A DNA stretch of 64,000 nt from Cruorifilaria tuberocauda (taxonomy: Eukaryota; Nematoda; Chromadorea; Rhabditida; Onchocercidae): contig JABVXU010000001.1 in assembly GCA_013365365.1 (NCBI GenBank), positions 62,001 through 126,000 on the forward strand, written 5' to 3'. Positions 42,244-57,300 of this stretch are shown here, piece after piece. The position numbers and the translations under genes were made by a program. The notes beneath the pieces are model-generated. The model made no database searches. It saw only the letters and a list, made by a program, of their open reading frames with translations, and was not told where the DNA came from. Positions within the stretch are counted from its first letter, which is position 1. The number at the start of each line of letters is the position of its first letter.

Positions 42244-42252
42244 AATGTTCAG
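42244..42252 (+). promoter_or_regulatory. Candidate trans-splice acceptor of alsin
   Basis: AATGTTCAG ends at 42252, 54 nt before the chosen ATG. No coding exon upstream could be joined to it. Confidence 0.35.
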
Positions 42253-42306
42253 ATCGAAAATTCCAGACGCTTTTGTTTATGAAAAACAGAAAAGTCAATA
42301 CACTTA

Positions 42307-45300
42307 ATGAAACTGGCATTCACTTCCTGGGAGTTTGGATGTGAGGAAGTTCATACGAAAGGATGGAAAATATTTACAGACTCAGTAGTTTCAACTTCAA
42401 GGAATATTGTGATTTATCACGGTGATATTCTTTCTTTAGAGGATGGCACTGTAGTACGTTTTATTTTCTTAGTTCTCCAGATCTTTTTGTTTAATTGGCT
42501 GATCTATGTCGCGTTACTTCTAAAGATATTTTTATACTAGAGGAAGTCGAAACACATATTTTAAAAATGATAAACGAAAATTAGAAAAGTTATATCTTTA
42601 TCAAACTTTCCTTTCAGTACATGTATACCTCATCTGGTACCAAGAAGCCATATCTGACCGAAACTTCGTTTTCTTCATCTCGTTTTATTTCATTCCATGC
42701 TGCCTATGAAAAATTATTTTTGGTAAGTGAAGAAGGCCGTCTTTTTGGTTGTGGTCATACTACTTATGGTGAATGTGGCGTGGTTTCTTCAAATCCCGTT
42801 GAGTCTTTGCGTGAAATTGAACTGGTCACACCACTGGCTGTTTGCCCTCATGGATCTATGGTTACTACTGCAGAGTAAAGAATTTTTCAATTTCTTGAAA
42901 ATCTGAAGGAAAAAAACAACAAAAACATCCTATGCAGCAATAAGATTTTATATGTTTATAAATTTGCCATTGTTTTAATTTTTAGCTGATTTGTTGCATG
43001 CTTTATTTTTGCAAAAAAAGCGAAACAATCTTTTCTGTAATAAAAGGAAGGCATTCTTCTTTCAATTTTTTTTTAAAATACTATTCACTTTGATTTCCTT
43101 GCAAGGTATGATTCTCGTTCTTTCTGTTATTTTTTTATTCCTAGTTCCAATTTAGGCCGCTGAAGGTGACGCTCGTTCAGACATCTTCATCGGAGGTTTG
43201 TGTAACTGATTTTAATGGTCAGTTATGGAAATATGGTGATGGAAGACTAGAATTCGATTCATTAGGACGCGTTCAAGTCCAACCTTTACGATTTGCATCA
43301 CGACGCAAAGTTTTGCAGCTGTGTGCTGGGAGGTTTGAACAGCTTTCAAGCATATTTTTGTTGTGACGTGTTTTATTTATTGTAATTTCATAAACTTTTT
43401 TATAGGAGACACTTTGTTTGTTTGGCGGCCCCATTGGTTGATGAAAAAAATGATATTGATGTTGAAAATTCACTAAATTTGGGAATTCGAAGATCGAACA
43501 AATGTGAAAGATGTCGAGAGGAATACGAACTACGGCTGAGTACATTAATGTATATAGCTGATCAGGTTCTGGATTTTTTTCATTTGTCCAATTTACTTTC
43601 TTGCCGAGCTCGAACTCATAACTAAATTTTCATTTCTTTTCTGACAGATCTGAAAATTTTTCGTGTTCCTCAAAGAGGATTATTGTTTTCTTGAAATTAT
43701 GTCTCATTTGCTATCCATTAAACAAATGACTCCTAGAAATGGAACATTCAATTTTGGTGAATTCTGTTTTAAATAAAAATTTTTTAAACTTTTAATGTTG
43801 GAAAAACGATTTTTTTTAGAAAAATGAATCACAGGTTCCATTTGGAAATTGTGAAAAAGAACTGACTGTGAAAACAAACCTTACTGCTTATAATCCATGT
43901 TCACCTTTGGACGCAAATAACAGGTAGTTACTTTTTTAGATTTTACTTATTGTATTTATTCTGCAAGTTCTATGAGTATAAATGAATGTATTTAGTCCTT
44001 TTTTATTCTTCTGATTAACGCTTGTGCTTTCAGTGCAAGACAGCACCAAACACTTCACTTCTGTAATTTATCATATAGCATCAAAACTGCTGTAAAATCA
44101 TGGGAAGAAACTTCATTTGATGAATTTGAAATGACGGAAATGAAAAATGTTGATGTTTGCGATGGAGTTGGGAGAAATTCAACATTTGTTTCAATGGAAA
44201 ATATACCTGATATGTATTACGTGCAAAGTGCAAGTCTGAGTTTTTTGTATGAGCACTAATGTAAACAGTAAGGATCACTACATCATTAGAGCAGCATGTA
44301 TTTCACTTTATTTTTGTCCGAAATCGTAACTTGTTCTGATTTTGGATAAATTACAAAGTTTTTGTTCTTAAGACTATGTATTTTAAAATACGTTTATTTT
44401 TCACTTGCTGGGTAGATGAAAGTAGTTGAAATCGTTCTGATTTATGATTGCAGAAATAATTACTGACTGAATAAAAGTCTCAGGAAAGGATTTTGTTGAC
44501 TTAGATTTCCATAATTGATTAATCATTCTTTTTTTTTTTGCCTTTTTTTGCATTTGTCATCAGAATGGTTCATCTGTTGAAAAATTCACGTGTTTTAGAT
44601 ATAGAGGACTCATCATCAGGTTGTACTATTGAGAATGGCAGCACTTCAAAATTAGATGGAAAAGTTCCACTCACCGGCTCACAGGATGATCCTGACCTAT
44701 TACCAGAAATTTGGACATGGGGCGCTAATGAAAATGGCCAGCTAGGACATGGTGATTTGACAACGAGGTATAGAAGATAAAAGAATTTTCCATAAATTGT
44801 GTTGGAAGTATACCGTTCAGCACACTCTTCATAGCTGAAAGCAATATTTTTGGGTTTTTAATTTCATTACAGAAGAGTGCCATTTAAAATAGTCGATTCA
44901 TCCAGCATGTTTTGTATAAAAGTGGCAGCAGGAGACGACCATACCATAGCACTCACAGGAGATGGCAAGGTTTTAATGCTCTTCATATTATTATAAATTT
45001 CGTTTATCATATAATCAGAAGCTAATCAGTTATGTTGATAATATTTCCCAAAAGATTTGATAAGATTAGATAAATTAGATATCACTAACTTTTATTAATT
45101 TTCCAAAAGGCCTTTTATCAGATTGATTAATTTTTTCAGTTGTATGTCTGGGGATCAAACAGTGATGGACAGTTAAAACAAGCAAATCTATCACGTATAA
45201 CGAAGCCAACTCTTTTTAAAGTCAATTTTATCAATTTAAATGGTTTTTTTCGCTAATAAAAAGAAGTATCTCCCAATCATTTTGTGTGTGAACGACTGCA

Positions 45301-48300
45301 TCAACTTATGCTTTTTTATTTCTTTGATTTATAATTTCCGTACTTCCGTTCATAATTTCTGCTAAAAAGAAATAATTTCAGATTTATATTTTTTATATTT
45401 ATTTATATTTTTATATTTTTTTTATAATTTATAGATTTATATTTTTTCAATGATCAGTTATTTTCTTTTGGATTAATTTTGCAGGTTGGAAACCATTCTT
45501 TCGTTTTGGATGCATTTGCAAATGGTTGTCAGACAGGTGTTATTGTTGGCGGTGCAGCAAATTCTGCGACGCTCTATCTCTGTGGAAATAACACTGCGGA
45601 AAAATCACCACAGTCGCTATTACTACCAAAAGAGGTTTGCCTTCTTGTTTTTATATATACAATTTCGCCTGCAAATTTTAGATAGGTACAACCTTCAGAT
45701 TATTTTTATCATGGAATTATAGATCTCTGTAAATTTATACTCGCCTCAAATTCCTTATTCTTATTTGTCTAGCTTCATATTAAAAGACAGTGTCAGTTTT
45801 TTTCTTGAGAACAGAATGAGTGACATGAGTTCCAGTTTTTATTATAGATCGGCTGGCCAGGTTGGATTCTGGTTGCAAATAAGAATCTGGCAGTTGGGGT
45901 ACATGAACCAACTGATAAAGTCGATGAAAATCTTTTAAGAATGTTCATTTTTTTTCGATATGCAGAATTTGTGCAGCGGATTTCCCAGATGTGTCAAAAA
46001 ATACATGAAAGAAGTAATTAATTTCCGTAAATCTTGAAGTTAAATTGTGAAGTGTGTTATTAACTATTTTCTATAAAATCTGTATTGAATTATTCAATTA
46101 ACATATCTTACTACTTTAAGTTTTCCAGGTCACACCGTAGACAGTTCGCCTTTGTCGAAACTATTGAATAAACTAACGTTATCATCGGCAGGATATTCAA
46201 CACATATATTTAAGTAAGTCTTTTAAACAAATATATATTCATGAAGTTCAAAAACTTGTTACTTCTGGAGCAAATTCATTCATAATTACTGCATTTAGTG
46301 TTTATTAAAATTACAGCTACCCTGAAACAGCTGACTTAGAAAATCACTTAGCTCCTTCATGATTTTGATTGAAAATTGGCTAATGTTAGTTATCTTGAAT
46401 TTTTCAGATTGATGAAAATGGTACGTGACAATCTTTGTGATACAGGCAGTCTTTTAGTTGGGAAAGCCTTGGAAACTTATATAAAGAAACACTTTTTGAA
46501 TGCTCTTTTCCAATTTCATGCTGATTTTGTAGAGTGTCTTGCTTATGGATGTTTTACTGAACTCGATATTGGGTATGTCTTTGTAATACTTGTAATACTA
46601 ATAGAATGCTGAAGTAGAAATATTAAATTTGTTTGTTTGTGGTGCACTTCTAATTTATATACTCCAATCACTTTTTTCATTTATCTAAATATTTTTCAAT
46701 GTTAAATTTCCCTACTTCTTTTATATGTGGACATTTTGTTCATTGTTTATTTTCTGATTTTTACATTTGCCATCTAGAAAGAATTTGGTCTGATCATGTT
46801 GCGAAAAATATATATCAGTAATATAATGCATAGGATGCTTACATGCAAATTTATAAGTTGGTAATAGAAAGGTCACACTATTGCCATGGTCAAAAGCATA
46901 ATTTGACGTCGCTGGTAATGAAGTAAATCCACTTCTAGATCAGTAGTTGGGATCATGTCATAGTCCATAATTATTGATTTTAGGAAACTTTGAGGATATT
47001 TCTTTAAATGCAGTTGTGATAGAGTAAAATTCAGCTTTTTTCGTAATTGTCTAAATAAAGTATATGTAGAACTTTAATCTAAAATCTTCTCAGTATTACT
47101 GCTTGAAATTTTTACTATTTTCCAAAGATCGTATCTCTCAATCTTCAATATCTAAATTTCCTTTTTATGAAGTCCTACTTCTTTTCATCAGATACGGTCA
47201 GGCCGCAAATGCTTTTCCGCTCTACCATTTCATGATGAAGAATGTGAGAATATTTGAATAATTTTTGCTAGCCTCATTTAATCACTACTTTGTGGGCTTT
47301 TTTCGCATAGTACTTTTTATTAATCTGTGAAGAAAAAATACAATTTGAAACAACGAAAATTTTTTCTTACGAATTTTTACTTCATTTTTCCGCTAGATTC
47401 TTTATACATGCAAATCAATTATTTAGGCAAACTTTGGAAGTATTTAAGAACTTCATAGTTCCATAAATTTGAAGTACTTGGGATGGAGCTTTTTCTGCAG
47501 ATTTCAAAATTCATTATCAAAACTAACTGCTTGTAAAGTCAACAGCAAAAAAAAATAATTATGCAGAGATGAAATCTATGGAAGTGGCTGGGACGATATT
47601 GTCGCTGCCATCAGTAGGTATGATTTTAAATGTATTCTTTTAATAGAAAATGCGGAAGAAGAGATAATTCTGCATCTAGCTGCAACCTGTATAGCTTTCA
47701 AAAAATTGGATTCTTAGTGAGGAATAATAATGCTTATTATTTTTCATGCCAAGAAAAAGGCTTGGGAATTATAGGAATATAGGGAGAAAAATTATATGTA
47801 TTCATATCAGGTTTTAATCCTTACATATATCTAAATTTCTATTATTTTTTTCAAAAAAGTGGACTTTTGAAAATTTAATTCCTTCCTGAAATCTAAAATT
47901 TCATCTGTAATTTTTGGAATGCCTGAGACCTATTAATTGGAAGTTGTATCGTTTTAGTGAAAAGTTGGATGAGGAAGTGACCAAAATGTGCTTATTGTAT
48001 GATATTGAAGACAACAGTCAGGAGATTCGTTTGCGACAATTATTTCAATTGGCTTTCAATTGTCCGTGCAAACTTGGCGATCTGGATGGAGTTGGTAACG
48101 TCTTAGAGGTAAGAATAGGTTTTAGATAAAGGTTATAGCGGTAGTACTATCTAGAATAAATAATATGACAACACAGTACATCGTTAATTATCCTGTATAG
48201 GGATTGATAATCATCAGTAATTTCTATAAAGTAATCACAGTCATTGCATTAGATAGGGAATATAAACAACGCTTTTTCTTGAATATCAAAGCGCTTCACA

Positions 48301-51300
48301 GTTAGGTTATAATTATGACATTTTAGAAATATAAAACAAAATTTGAAGTCTTTTGATTTTGTTTATTGTGAAGTAATTTGCTGATGCAGTTTTCCGAAAG
48401 GACAAGTTAAAATCAATGCGATTGGACTTCATTAACCTGTTTTTAAATTTTTGTATAAGTGCTCTAAGCCATATTCATTTTGCTCTTGGTAACAAATCAA
48501 ACCTGTGTGGTAGATTTTATTATTCTTGTATTATAGTCTACAAATAATTTTTCGGGCAAAAACAAGCTATGTCTAGTTAAATGTAAAACAGATTTTGCAG
48601 TAAATTATTTACAGTACGCGACGAACCATTTTCGCATCTTCTTAATAGGAATCCTTTTCAATTTCACTTCTATAAATTTGGTTAACCAAAAAGATAAATA
48701 GAGGTGATAATGGAAAAAATACAGTTAATTTAAATTGCTACTCATTTTGAAATTCAACTTTATCTCTATGAGAACCAAGGCTTGAGTACAGCATTATATA
48801 GAAAATATGTAAAAATTCCGTGCTGAATAGTGATACTTAAATAAAGAAATTTTCTGTACAGAACAAAAAGCTCAGCATTAGCACAAATAACTCGAAATGG
48901 TCGAGGTTACATGATCAGATTTCAAATAAGTGATTTGTTCTTTGTCCCTCATAATTTCCTTTACATTGTTCTGGAGTTCTAATGTTTATTCATCTGATTT
49001 TTTTGAAAATTTTCAATAGATCAACTTTTCTTTTTGAAAATAAATTTCTAGATAAATATAATAAGCATATTTTTACCGAAATTTTTAAGTCGTCATGCAA
49101 ATTACTTATATACTGAACAATAACTATACCCATTCATTACTCTTATTTTATTAATAATACCAAGAAAATTGATTAAAAATTTTTTGCATTTTTAATTTCA
49201 TTCGATTCCATTACGTGAACTCTGTACTCGATTTATTCTTTAAAAGCGTTTAGGCTGACCACCTATTCTTAAAAATAAGTTCCTATTTTTAAGTTTATAA
49301 GTAGTACAGTTTAAAAGACAAATAAGCTTTAGGCTTTAGCAATTTCGGTTTCTAAATAAATGTGAATTTTTCTCTGTTTAGCCAATCACTTTTTAGAAAA
49401 CCTCGGGACTGACTCATTTCACTTATAAATTGTTTTGTACACTGGCAACAAATGGTACATACCATACCGATCGGATAACCCTTATGAGCCACACAACCAT
49501 TCATCTGAACAAAGATCTGTTCACATTCTTCATTCGGATTACCCTTTTCCTTGCTAATCAATAAACTACCGTCGTTTGGGTATGGTCCATAACATGATAT
49601 CGAGCGACATGTTGGTGGTTTGATCTGAAGCTTAATCTATATTGAAATATTTTACTATTATTAAAGTAGTACGAGGAAATTTTTTTAAATAAATTAATAA
49701 CTGATCATTTATAAATTCAGTGAATTAGACTGGTGCTGCGCTTTATGGAAGTTGTGAATCTCTCGAATCAATTACACATTTTATCTGTCAAATAAATTAT
49801 ACATTAGTCAGATAATTATAACATTAAATTTTAAATACTCAAGTTCATTAAATTACAAATTGTGCTTTAAAGTTGTTGTGAAGTTATGTATGGTTACATT
49901 TAAAAAATTCGTTGAAGGGATGATAAATGCACTTTATTCAATTTGCACTTTTGTTAAAAATTCGAAGAATGTTTCATAATACAGACACTGTGTTACCCAA
50001 CTGCTTCCATTCTTTTTTTTCACTTAAAATGTAACAGTCATGCGAAAGTGAAATGTATTGGCATGATGTCACAGTGTCATTTAAATCAGCCTGTAGAATT
50101 GAAATCAGTTTTTTCATTTCATTCTTTAGTAGTTTCTCACGAATGAAAAATATTGCTAATTTTAATTAACTTTTACATTGAAATATATAAAAGTTTCGTA
50201 ACAAGATAATATTACAAGTTTAATCTGGATATTATGACTTTCAAAATTAGGTATATATTGTTATGATCTAATAATCCAGGTCTCTTTATCTTGAAAAATT
50301 GGTATTTTTGATACGGAAGTGCCAAATCAAACAAAACCTTTTCAAAATGTGCTCCATGTAAGTAATAACGAGCTGGATCGCTGATAGTTCCTGATTCTGA
50401 CGCATCTTCAACATTCCTATTGAAATTATCCGGATGGGGTACTGAACTAACTCGCGTCAATAATTTATCACCATAAATTTGACCATGGTCTGGGTTTGTT
50501 TGCACCTTTGATTCTAACCAGAATCTGCTGCTACTTGGTAACCTTTCAGATGGCGAATGTGCCGTTATTGGTGGATAATCTGGCTCTGGAATAGAAATGA
50601 AATTTTCTTTACTAACTCATATTTCTATCTGTTTTCATCGATAGTAATAATTGTCAAGACTTAGACCTAACCTCGAATGGTTTCTATTGCGATTTACTAA
50701 ACCGCTGCTCTATACTTACACTTATACCTAAGAAAATGCAAATAAAATTGCTTGAATTTTTATTTTGCGTAATAACTTTCAATATCTTAGCTAATTTTAT
50801 GAAATGTCATATTAATCTCTGTATTTTTTTTCGAAAACTTCCATCTTTTATCAATATGTCGTACCGTTTGTTGGAATAATTTTTTTTTATTAATCAGTTT
50901 CAACTACAAAACAACTGCAACACATCCTTGTTATTTTGGTGATGACATGAAGATCGGGCAATCAATATATTAACAAAAAAATACGATAGTCACTAGCCAT
51001 ATGATGGATCAATCCATATGATATTTCGCCTATAAGCTAAAAGCTAATTGGATGATTATTAGTTCCTAACTTATTATTCTCATAACTTTGTTTTCTAGTA
51101 CAGTTTAACTCAAAGATGTGGTAAATTAAACAACACAATAAATAATGCTTACCCGCCGGTGGATAGTAACCAAGATTATTTTTTGGAATGGAGCTTTTTG
51201 AATCAATTGAAAGGTTATCACATATGATCGAAAATGTCACAAGAATAAGGATAGTCAACAGTGAAAGACTGAAAGTGGACATTTTTGCGATGTTGCAGTT

Positions 51301-54300
51301 TCCTTGAAGACTAAAGCAGCAGTGGTCAAAATAGCAAGAATGTTCTTCAATAAGGTATGAGACCTGGTGAGTCAGCCGAAACTCTAGAGATTCTCTATTT
51401 ATAGAATAATTTCAAGTTTTTTTTCCTGAGCGGGGCGGGACCTCTCTTTCTGATTGCCGATAATGCCCAGTTTGGCAAATTTCGTTGTATCTCTTCCCCT
51501 TTTTCCTTAGTAAATATTTGTATTGTCTCTGATTTCTTGAAATTTCGACTGGAAGATGAACAAGATAGCAAAATAGCAGTAAAAAAGTGGACATTTTAAC
51601 GCCCAAAGTTCTGCATTTTCTGGATTTTTGCAGTAGAAAAGGAAATGAGGGAAGGTAAAATATGCTGACTGGATGAACGTTTTCGAACTGAAGTTGTGAA
51701 TACTGTCAAATTGTTTCACTTTTTTTTTAGATAAATTTTTGCTTCAAATTAATGATGGATTATTCAATTCATCGTAGTGTCGTCACATCTCGCAGAACTT
51801 TTCAAAGGTTTTTTTAGTTGAGTATAATTATGCTTTTTAATTGACGAGAGGAAAGGATGGTTATTTCAGTCTGAACTTTTTTTACCTGATTTTTACTTTG
51901 AAAGTAGAAATTTGATTTTTATGAGTGTCACAATTTCAAATCAATTTTTATTTATCAAGATTCAAAACTTTCATTTCAGATTTTTAGATTCGAATTTCAG
52001 CAGTTTAAAAGTTTAAATTTTGACTTAAATTTTTGCTGTGTTTAAACTTTTAAATCTTGACACAATCTAAAATTATTTGAATCACGATGCATATTTTTAA
52101 AGTCATAATCTCTACATGCATGTCTTAATAACACTTATATTAGTAAAGTCCTTGCGGGATTTTTTTCCGATGATGTAATGATTCCGTAGGCATTATCTTA
52201 GATTATTTAATCAGTATATCAAATAAACAATTCTTAAAACCACTTAAAATTATTATTCACAATATTCTGAAATTTTTTGTAGGAGCAAAAACGTTTCTCA
52301 AATCCTAATGCCATCATTATCTCAACATTCAGATTACTGTATGATTGTTTCCACCATTATATTGATTATTGGGTGTTGAAATTTCTTTCTCTTGTAGTTT
52401 TGTTAAAACATTATTATAATTGCTTCGTAGAATGTAGAGGCACATATATTATGTCCTTATAAAAATTTTAACTTTATAAAGTGTTGCAATTTCGTCTTAA
52501 AATTTTACTGAAAAAATTTACCAACATTTTCTATTCTATAAAATTTAAAAGTATCGTTTAGTTTTTCATTATTAATGCTTTTTTGTTCTATTTTTTCGAA
52601 AAAAGTACTCAAGCTTTTTGCTCTTCATACTTTTGTACTAGGTCTTATTCGGAAAAGTTTTTTACAACTTTTTCATGACTCATTCTTTTGCAAATTAATT
52701 TTCAAACAAGCAAGTTGTCTAAAATTCCAAATTATTGGCATTTTGATCGAACTTATATAAGGTTCCACCCGAAATTCAAAAATGAAGTGATGAATACATG
52801 TCATGTTCAAAAATTAGAGTAATGAACTGTTTGAAATTATTGTTTAATAGAATCTTCATAAAATTTTCCAGGAATTGACTTATTGTAAGCCGTTTTATTT
52901 ATCATTCAGTTCATCTGATCATCAAGTGAATGAAGTGTAAGATTTGTTTCGGAATAAAAAGTATTAAAACACCATTTATTTTAATTTAACTCAACCAATC
53001 AGAACTAGAAAAAAGTATTAATAAATTAAAAAAATTTGAGCAGTTATCAATAATATGTATAAAAGAAAAATTTTTCTAAAATTCTATTGTTCTGTTTTTC
53101 TACTCTTTGAAACTATTTTTATTATGTATGCAGTACTTGTTTCCTTCCTATCTTTGATATTTTTTTCTACTTGAAATTAGAGGCAAAGGAGATTTTGGTT
53201 TAAAGATAGTAATTCAGCAATCAGCACGTAGCATTAGCTACTCCTAAATGCATTCTGAAGACCCTGAGATGTTTATCGGTGAAAGAGTTCTAGATTGAAT
53301 ATCGCGCAGTCTCAACGAAAAACCATTTTTAAAAGTTGTTTTGAATTCTGAAAATACGATTCTATCATGAACAAAATTTTCTGCTGATTTTTTTGAATTA
53401 TTGAAAGAAAAAATTTCTTTGTCACGAAGATATCGGAGAGTGATTATCAATTCTTTATCACATTTCAAATACTCATACTAACTGTTTCATTCCTTTTTTC
53501 TAGTATATGTTTATATTTCAGCCACCGAAAGGTCAGCAAAATTGTCACGAAAGTTCTCTTTCTGAATCTGCAAAATTGGAGTAAAGTATCATTGACATTA
53601 TTAAATCCGTGATGTACATTTAGTCCCAAATCAGTAGAGGAATATTTAGCACAATTTTTTGAAAAAACTAGAATTTTCCATTAGTTATGGTACATTGGCA
53701 ATGAATATTTAGAGGGGAAAAGAATTTTGCTGCTGTATTATCTCTTATCTAAATTAAGTAACAAGGACCGAATAAGCTTTATGAATTTTGAGATTCATTT
53801 TAGATGAACTCATTTTAAAATAGAGAAATAAAAGAATTTCATGCCATATCCGGAGTTAAATAATAGAAAATTGTTTTGTATGTGTTGTGAGAAAACTTCA
53901 AACAAAAATTCTCAATACTATTTTATTTGAAGAACAAGCAAATTTTCAGTTTAAGTGCTTCAGCATATATGTGTATATAGATGTATAAACAGATTTTTTA
54001 GGTATATCTAATGATATTAAAAAATGAATAGCTTTTGAACTTTATGTTCAACAAGCTATTCCATTCAATTTTCTTGATTGTTTAATCTTAGTCTTTTAGA
54101 AAAATAGCTTGGAAAGTATCTGCTATCATTTTTTCACTTTGCAGAAATGCTGTAATAAATTTTAAAGATAACTTTCAACATTACTTTGAAATGGGGCCTC
54201 TAATTTACCATAAGCACAAATGCCTGATTTATATAGCAGAATGGCATGCATCATGATATTTATTAGGAACAGTAAAGCCTAGGACTTGAAACACAGTTGA

Positions 54301-57300
54301 TTTTGGATGACGCTCCATTTTTTTAATAAATCCCATTAACAGCAGTCATCGAATAATATCTGATATAAGGTAATATATTACTGGAAGTTCTCAGCATATT
54401 ATAAGTACTAAAACTGACGTATAAATTAACCAACAAAAAAAAATTTTATTACCTTTGAGATACTTCTTCTGTTCATGAACTTTTGAATTTTTTCTGCTGA
54501 AATAAATGATCTTTCAAACAATGGCTTTTTTTTCCAAATTTATTTTGCTTAAAAAATGCATTACATTATGTTTTGTTTTTGCATCTCTTTTCCACATGAA
54601 ACGTCAAGCACACATATAGTTTTCTGGATAGATTACCGGTATGTACTTCCCGCTCATTCTTTTAATTAAAGTAAAACTGTTTTATTTATCCATTGTTATT
54701 CAAAAAACGCTTTGCGAATGGTAAAATTCTTAAAATTTTTCAAATTACTGATAAATTTATTTGCTCACTCTTTTGACGTATTGGTTGAGTGTAGTTTCAT
54801 TAAATTGAATTTTTGGTTTCTTCTTTCAACAGTTTTCTTGATTTTTATCTATTTTTTGGTAAATGTGAAGGTCAATTGCTTCAAAAAATATAAGTGATCT
54901 TTATGGAAAGCATTTAACAGATAATGATAAAAGAAATTATGAACTTTCAATGTAATTCATTAGCACTTATCAGTAGGAATTTATTAATTATAGTTTGATA
55001 TATCTTTAATTGAAAGATTCAATTGAAAAAATGGATATAATATAGTTTTCATATAGTCTTATATATCAATACTTCTAGATTTAAATATGGACTTCGTTGC
55101 ATCCATCATCCTTTCTTAATTTTATTTACTAACCACTCAAAAATGACCTGGAATTGAAGTGTTTGAACATTGTCATCCCGCTGAATTTTTTTGTTGTCAG
55201 TCATTTACCCATCTTAAACAAAATTTTCACCGTCTGACTGTCTAATTCCTTCATTAATTAATTGTATCACAATATTTTTAAATAAAAATGATGTTAAGGA
55301 CTTCAACCTATTCCGTGCACAGCCAGCCATTGAGACGTTCATCAAAGTACATGAATTATTTGATTAATGTATTCATCAGAGTGCGTTAATTCGAATTATA
55401 ATTTCAGCATCACGACAGACAAAACCGTCAACTTTAAATTTTTGAAGTCTACTTTATTCTCTTTTTTTAATTTTTATGACGCTAATCTGGTAATAATCTT
55501 ATCATGAATCACTGCAACAGAATGAACTCATCAGTTTAATTTAAACAAAAAAATATTTGGCAGACAAATCCTTATTTTATATTGACTATCTTAAATCATG
55601 TTAGCAAAACTTGATCATGTTAACAATTTAGCATTAGTAAGAGTGATAAGTGTAATAGGGGGAAAAAGCTACTAAATATAATGTGCAGTAATTTTTTTTC
55701 TCTCATTTAAAAATTACCACTAAATAAAATGGCTATCTTAATTGCTGTGTTTCTTCCCAACCATGATTTTTTCTTTCTAACTGCAATGCACTTTTGCCAT
55801 GTAAAAATGTAAATTTTGATGTGACTATCAGCGCGTCAACATTCCGCAAATTATTGAATTCTTATCGAATTAACTCCCTGTTTCTTTTTTTGCGATTCAA
55901 AAAAAGTTGATTAATGGAGACTATGGTACATGCTGAATTGAAGAGAATTTTAAGACTAATTAATTCATGGAAGTTACTATTAATTTTTCCCACTTCAAAG
56001 ATTATCTTCTCTAATTCCGATAGGATAGAGTTTTTTCAATTAAAAAATTTTTTTGTTATAAATATATGCTTTTTTAATTATAAATATATAGTAAAATGTA
56101 TGCTCTCTGTTGATTAGAATCAACACTGCATAGCAATTCTTTTGAATTACCCAGGTTGAATTAATTTTAAAACGATAAATTCGTGCTCTATATTATAATA
56201 AAAGCTTGACAATGATAATGTGAATATCATTGATAAGACAGTAAAAACAGTCAGTTTGATGAAAATATACGAACAAAATGGTTCAGTGTGGCGAATCATT
56301 ATTTTAGCATTTATTGATATCCTAAAACTATCCAAAACATTTACAGAGTAAAGGAGACATTTTCGCAGTTGAATGGAAGAGATATTGGGCATCCGCTAAA
56401 TGTCAATTAGATCATTTGAGTACCATTGGTGATAGTACTTATTATTTCTGGAAATGTATGCCTACACATGCGCGATCGGTTCGTTATTTTCTATCCCATC
56501 AAATTCATTGATCAAATCTACACGCAAAGTATCATTTTGTTTAGCAAATATTTTATAGAAGAATTATTTTCCTGTTTAGCTGAAACAACCAGGACGCTTA
56601 TTGCTGTGGAAGGCGGCGAATAAATATCTCGAAACAGCAGGTGTGATAAACGTATATGGGAGTTCAACGTGGGCAACAATGAAACATGGCTGGCTTGCGG
56701 TTGCTGTTTTTAACGATGCCGTTGTAGTTATTGAGGTTTTTTTAAAATGAATTTTTCTAAACTTCATTAAGCTGAGAGGTTTTTGTTTAAAGAAAAATGA
56801 AGAGTTTTTGATTATAGCCAAATATTCAACGAATTATATATCATATTATAATAAAATTTGCAATTGATTTTCAAAGATTATCAGTATCAGGATGGTTAGC
56901 GACTATTTGGACGAAGGTATTTTGAAATAAAATTACATATAATCTGAGCAAATATCATTTTTTATTGAATAGCCCAAAACAAATAAGGTAGTTAAGAAAA
57001 TATTGCTATCAGTGATTCACCAAAGAATAAGTTGTGTTTTACATATGATTATATTTATCTTAATTGTCCTCATAAAATCAGGTGTGTTGTTAGAAGATAA
57101 TGGGACTTATGGAATTTAAAATGATAACTATGAAATAGAAGAAATTATTAAAAAAGTTTCCAGAAACAAAACGTTATTGCGCTAAACTTTCCGCTGGTTT
57201 GGATAGAAGTTAGTGAGGAGGAAGGTGATGAATGTTTGATACGAGTATTTGGTCCGGAAAACAAATTTCATATCCGATTTGCAGATATTGAATGCAAGGT

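Larger units (their letters stand above)
48109..56579 (+). other. 8.5-kb alsin intron
   Basis: Between the DH-like exon ending 48108 (GTAAGA donor) and the PH-like exon starting 56580 (TGTTTAG acceptor); the two flanking exons join in phase 0. It contains the nested minus-strand gene at 49352-51282 and perhaps a small peptide at 51412-51594. The stretches 48109-49230 and 51720-56579 show no further gene by eye. Confidence 0.75.

Noticed and set aside
44564..44598. Earlier acceptor (TCATCAG) for the alsin RCC1 exon
   Set aside because: Using it breaks phase with the preceding donors; the acceptor GTGTTTTAG ending 44598 keeps phase.
45361..45460. TTTATATTTT array as a possible mobile element end
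   Set aside because: Simple AT microsatellite within an alsin intron, with no terminal repeats or target duplication.
46316..46362. Acceptor TTACAG followed by YPETADLENHLAPS as an alsin exon
   Set aside because: It runs into TGA without a donor; exon 46139-46213 joins directly and in phase to 46408.
53244..53468. 74-residue minus-strand frame in the large alsin intron
   Set aside because: No splice signals in frame, no signal peptide and no recognisable domain; consistent with chance.
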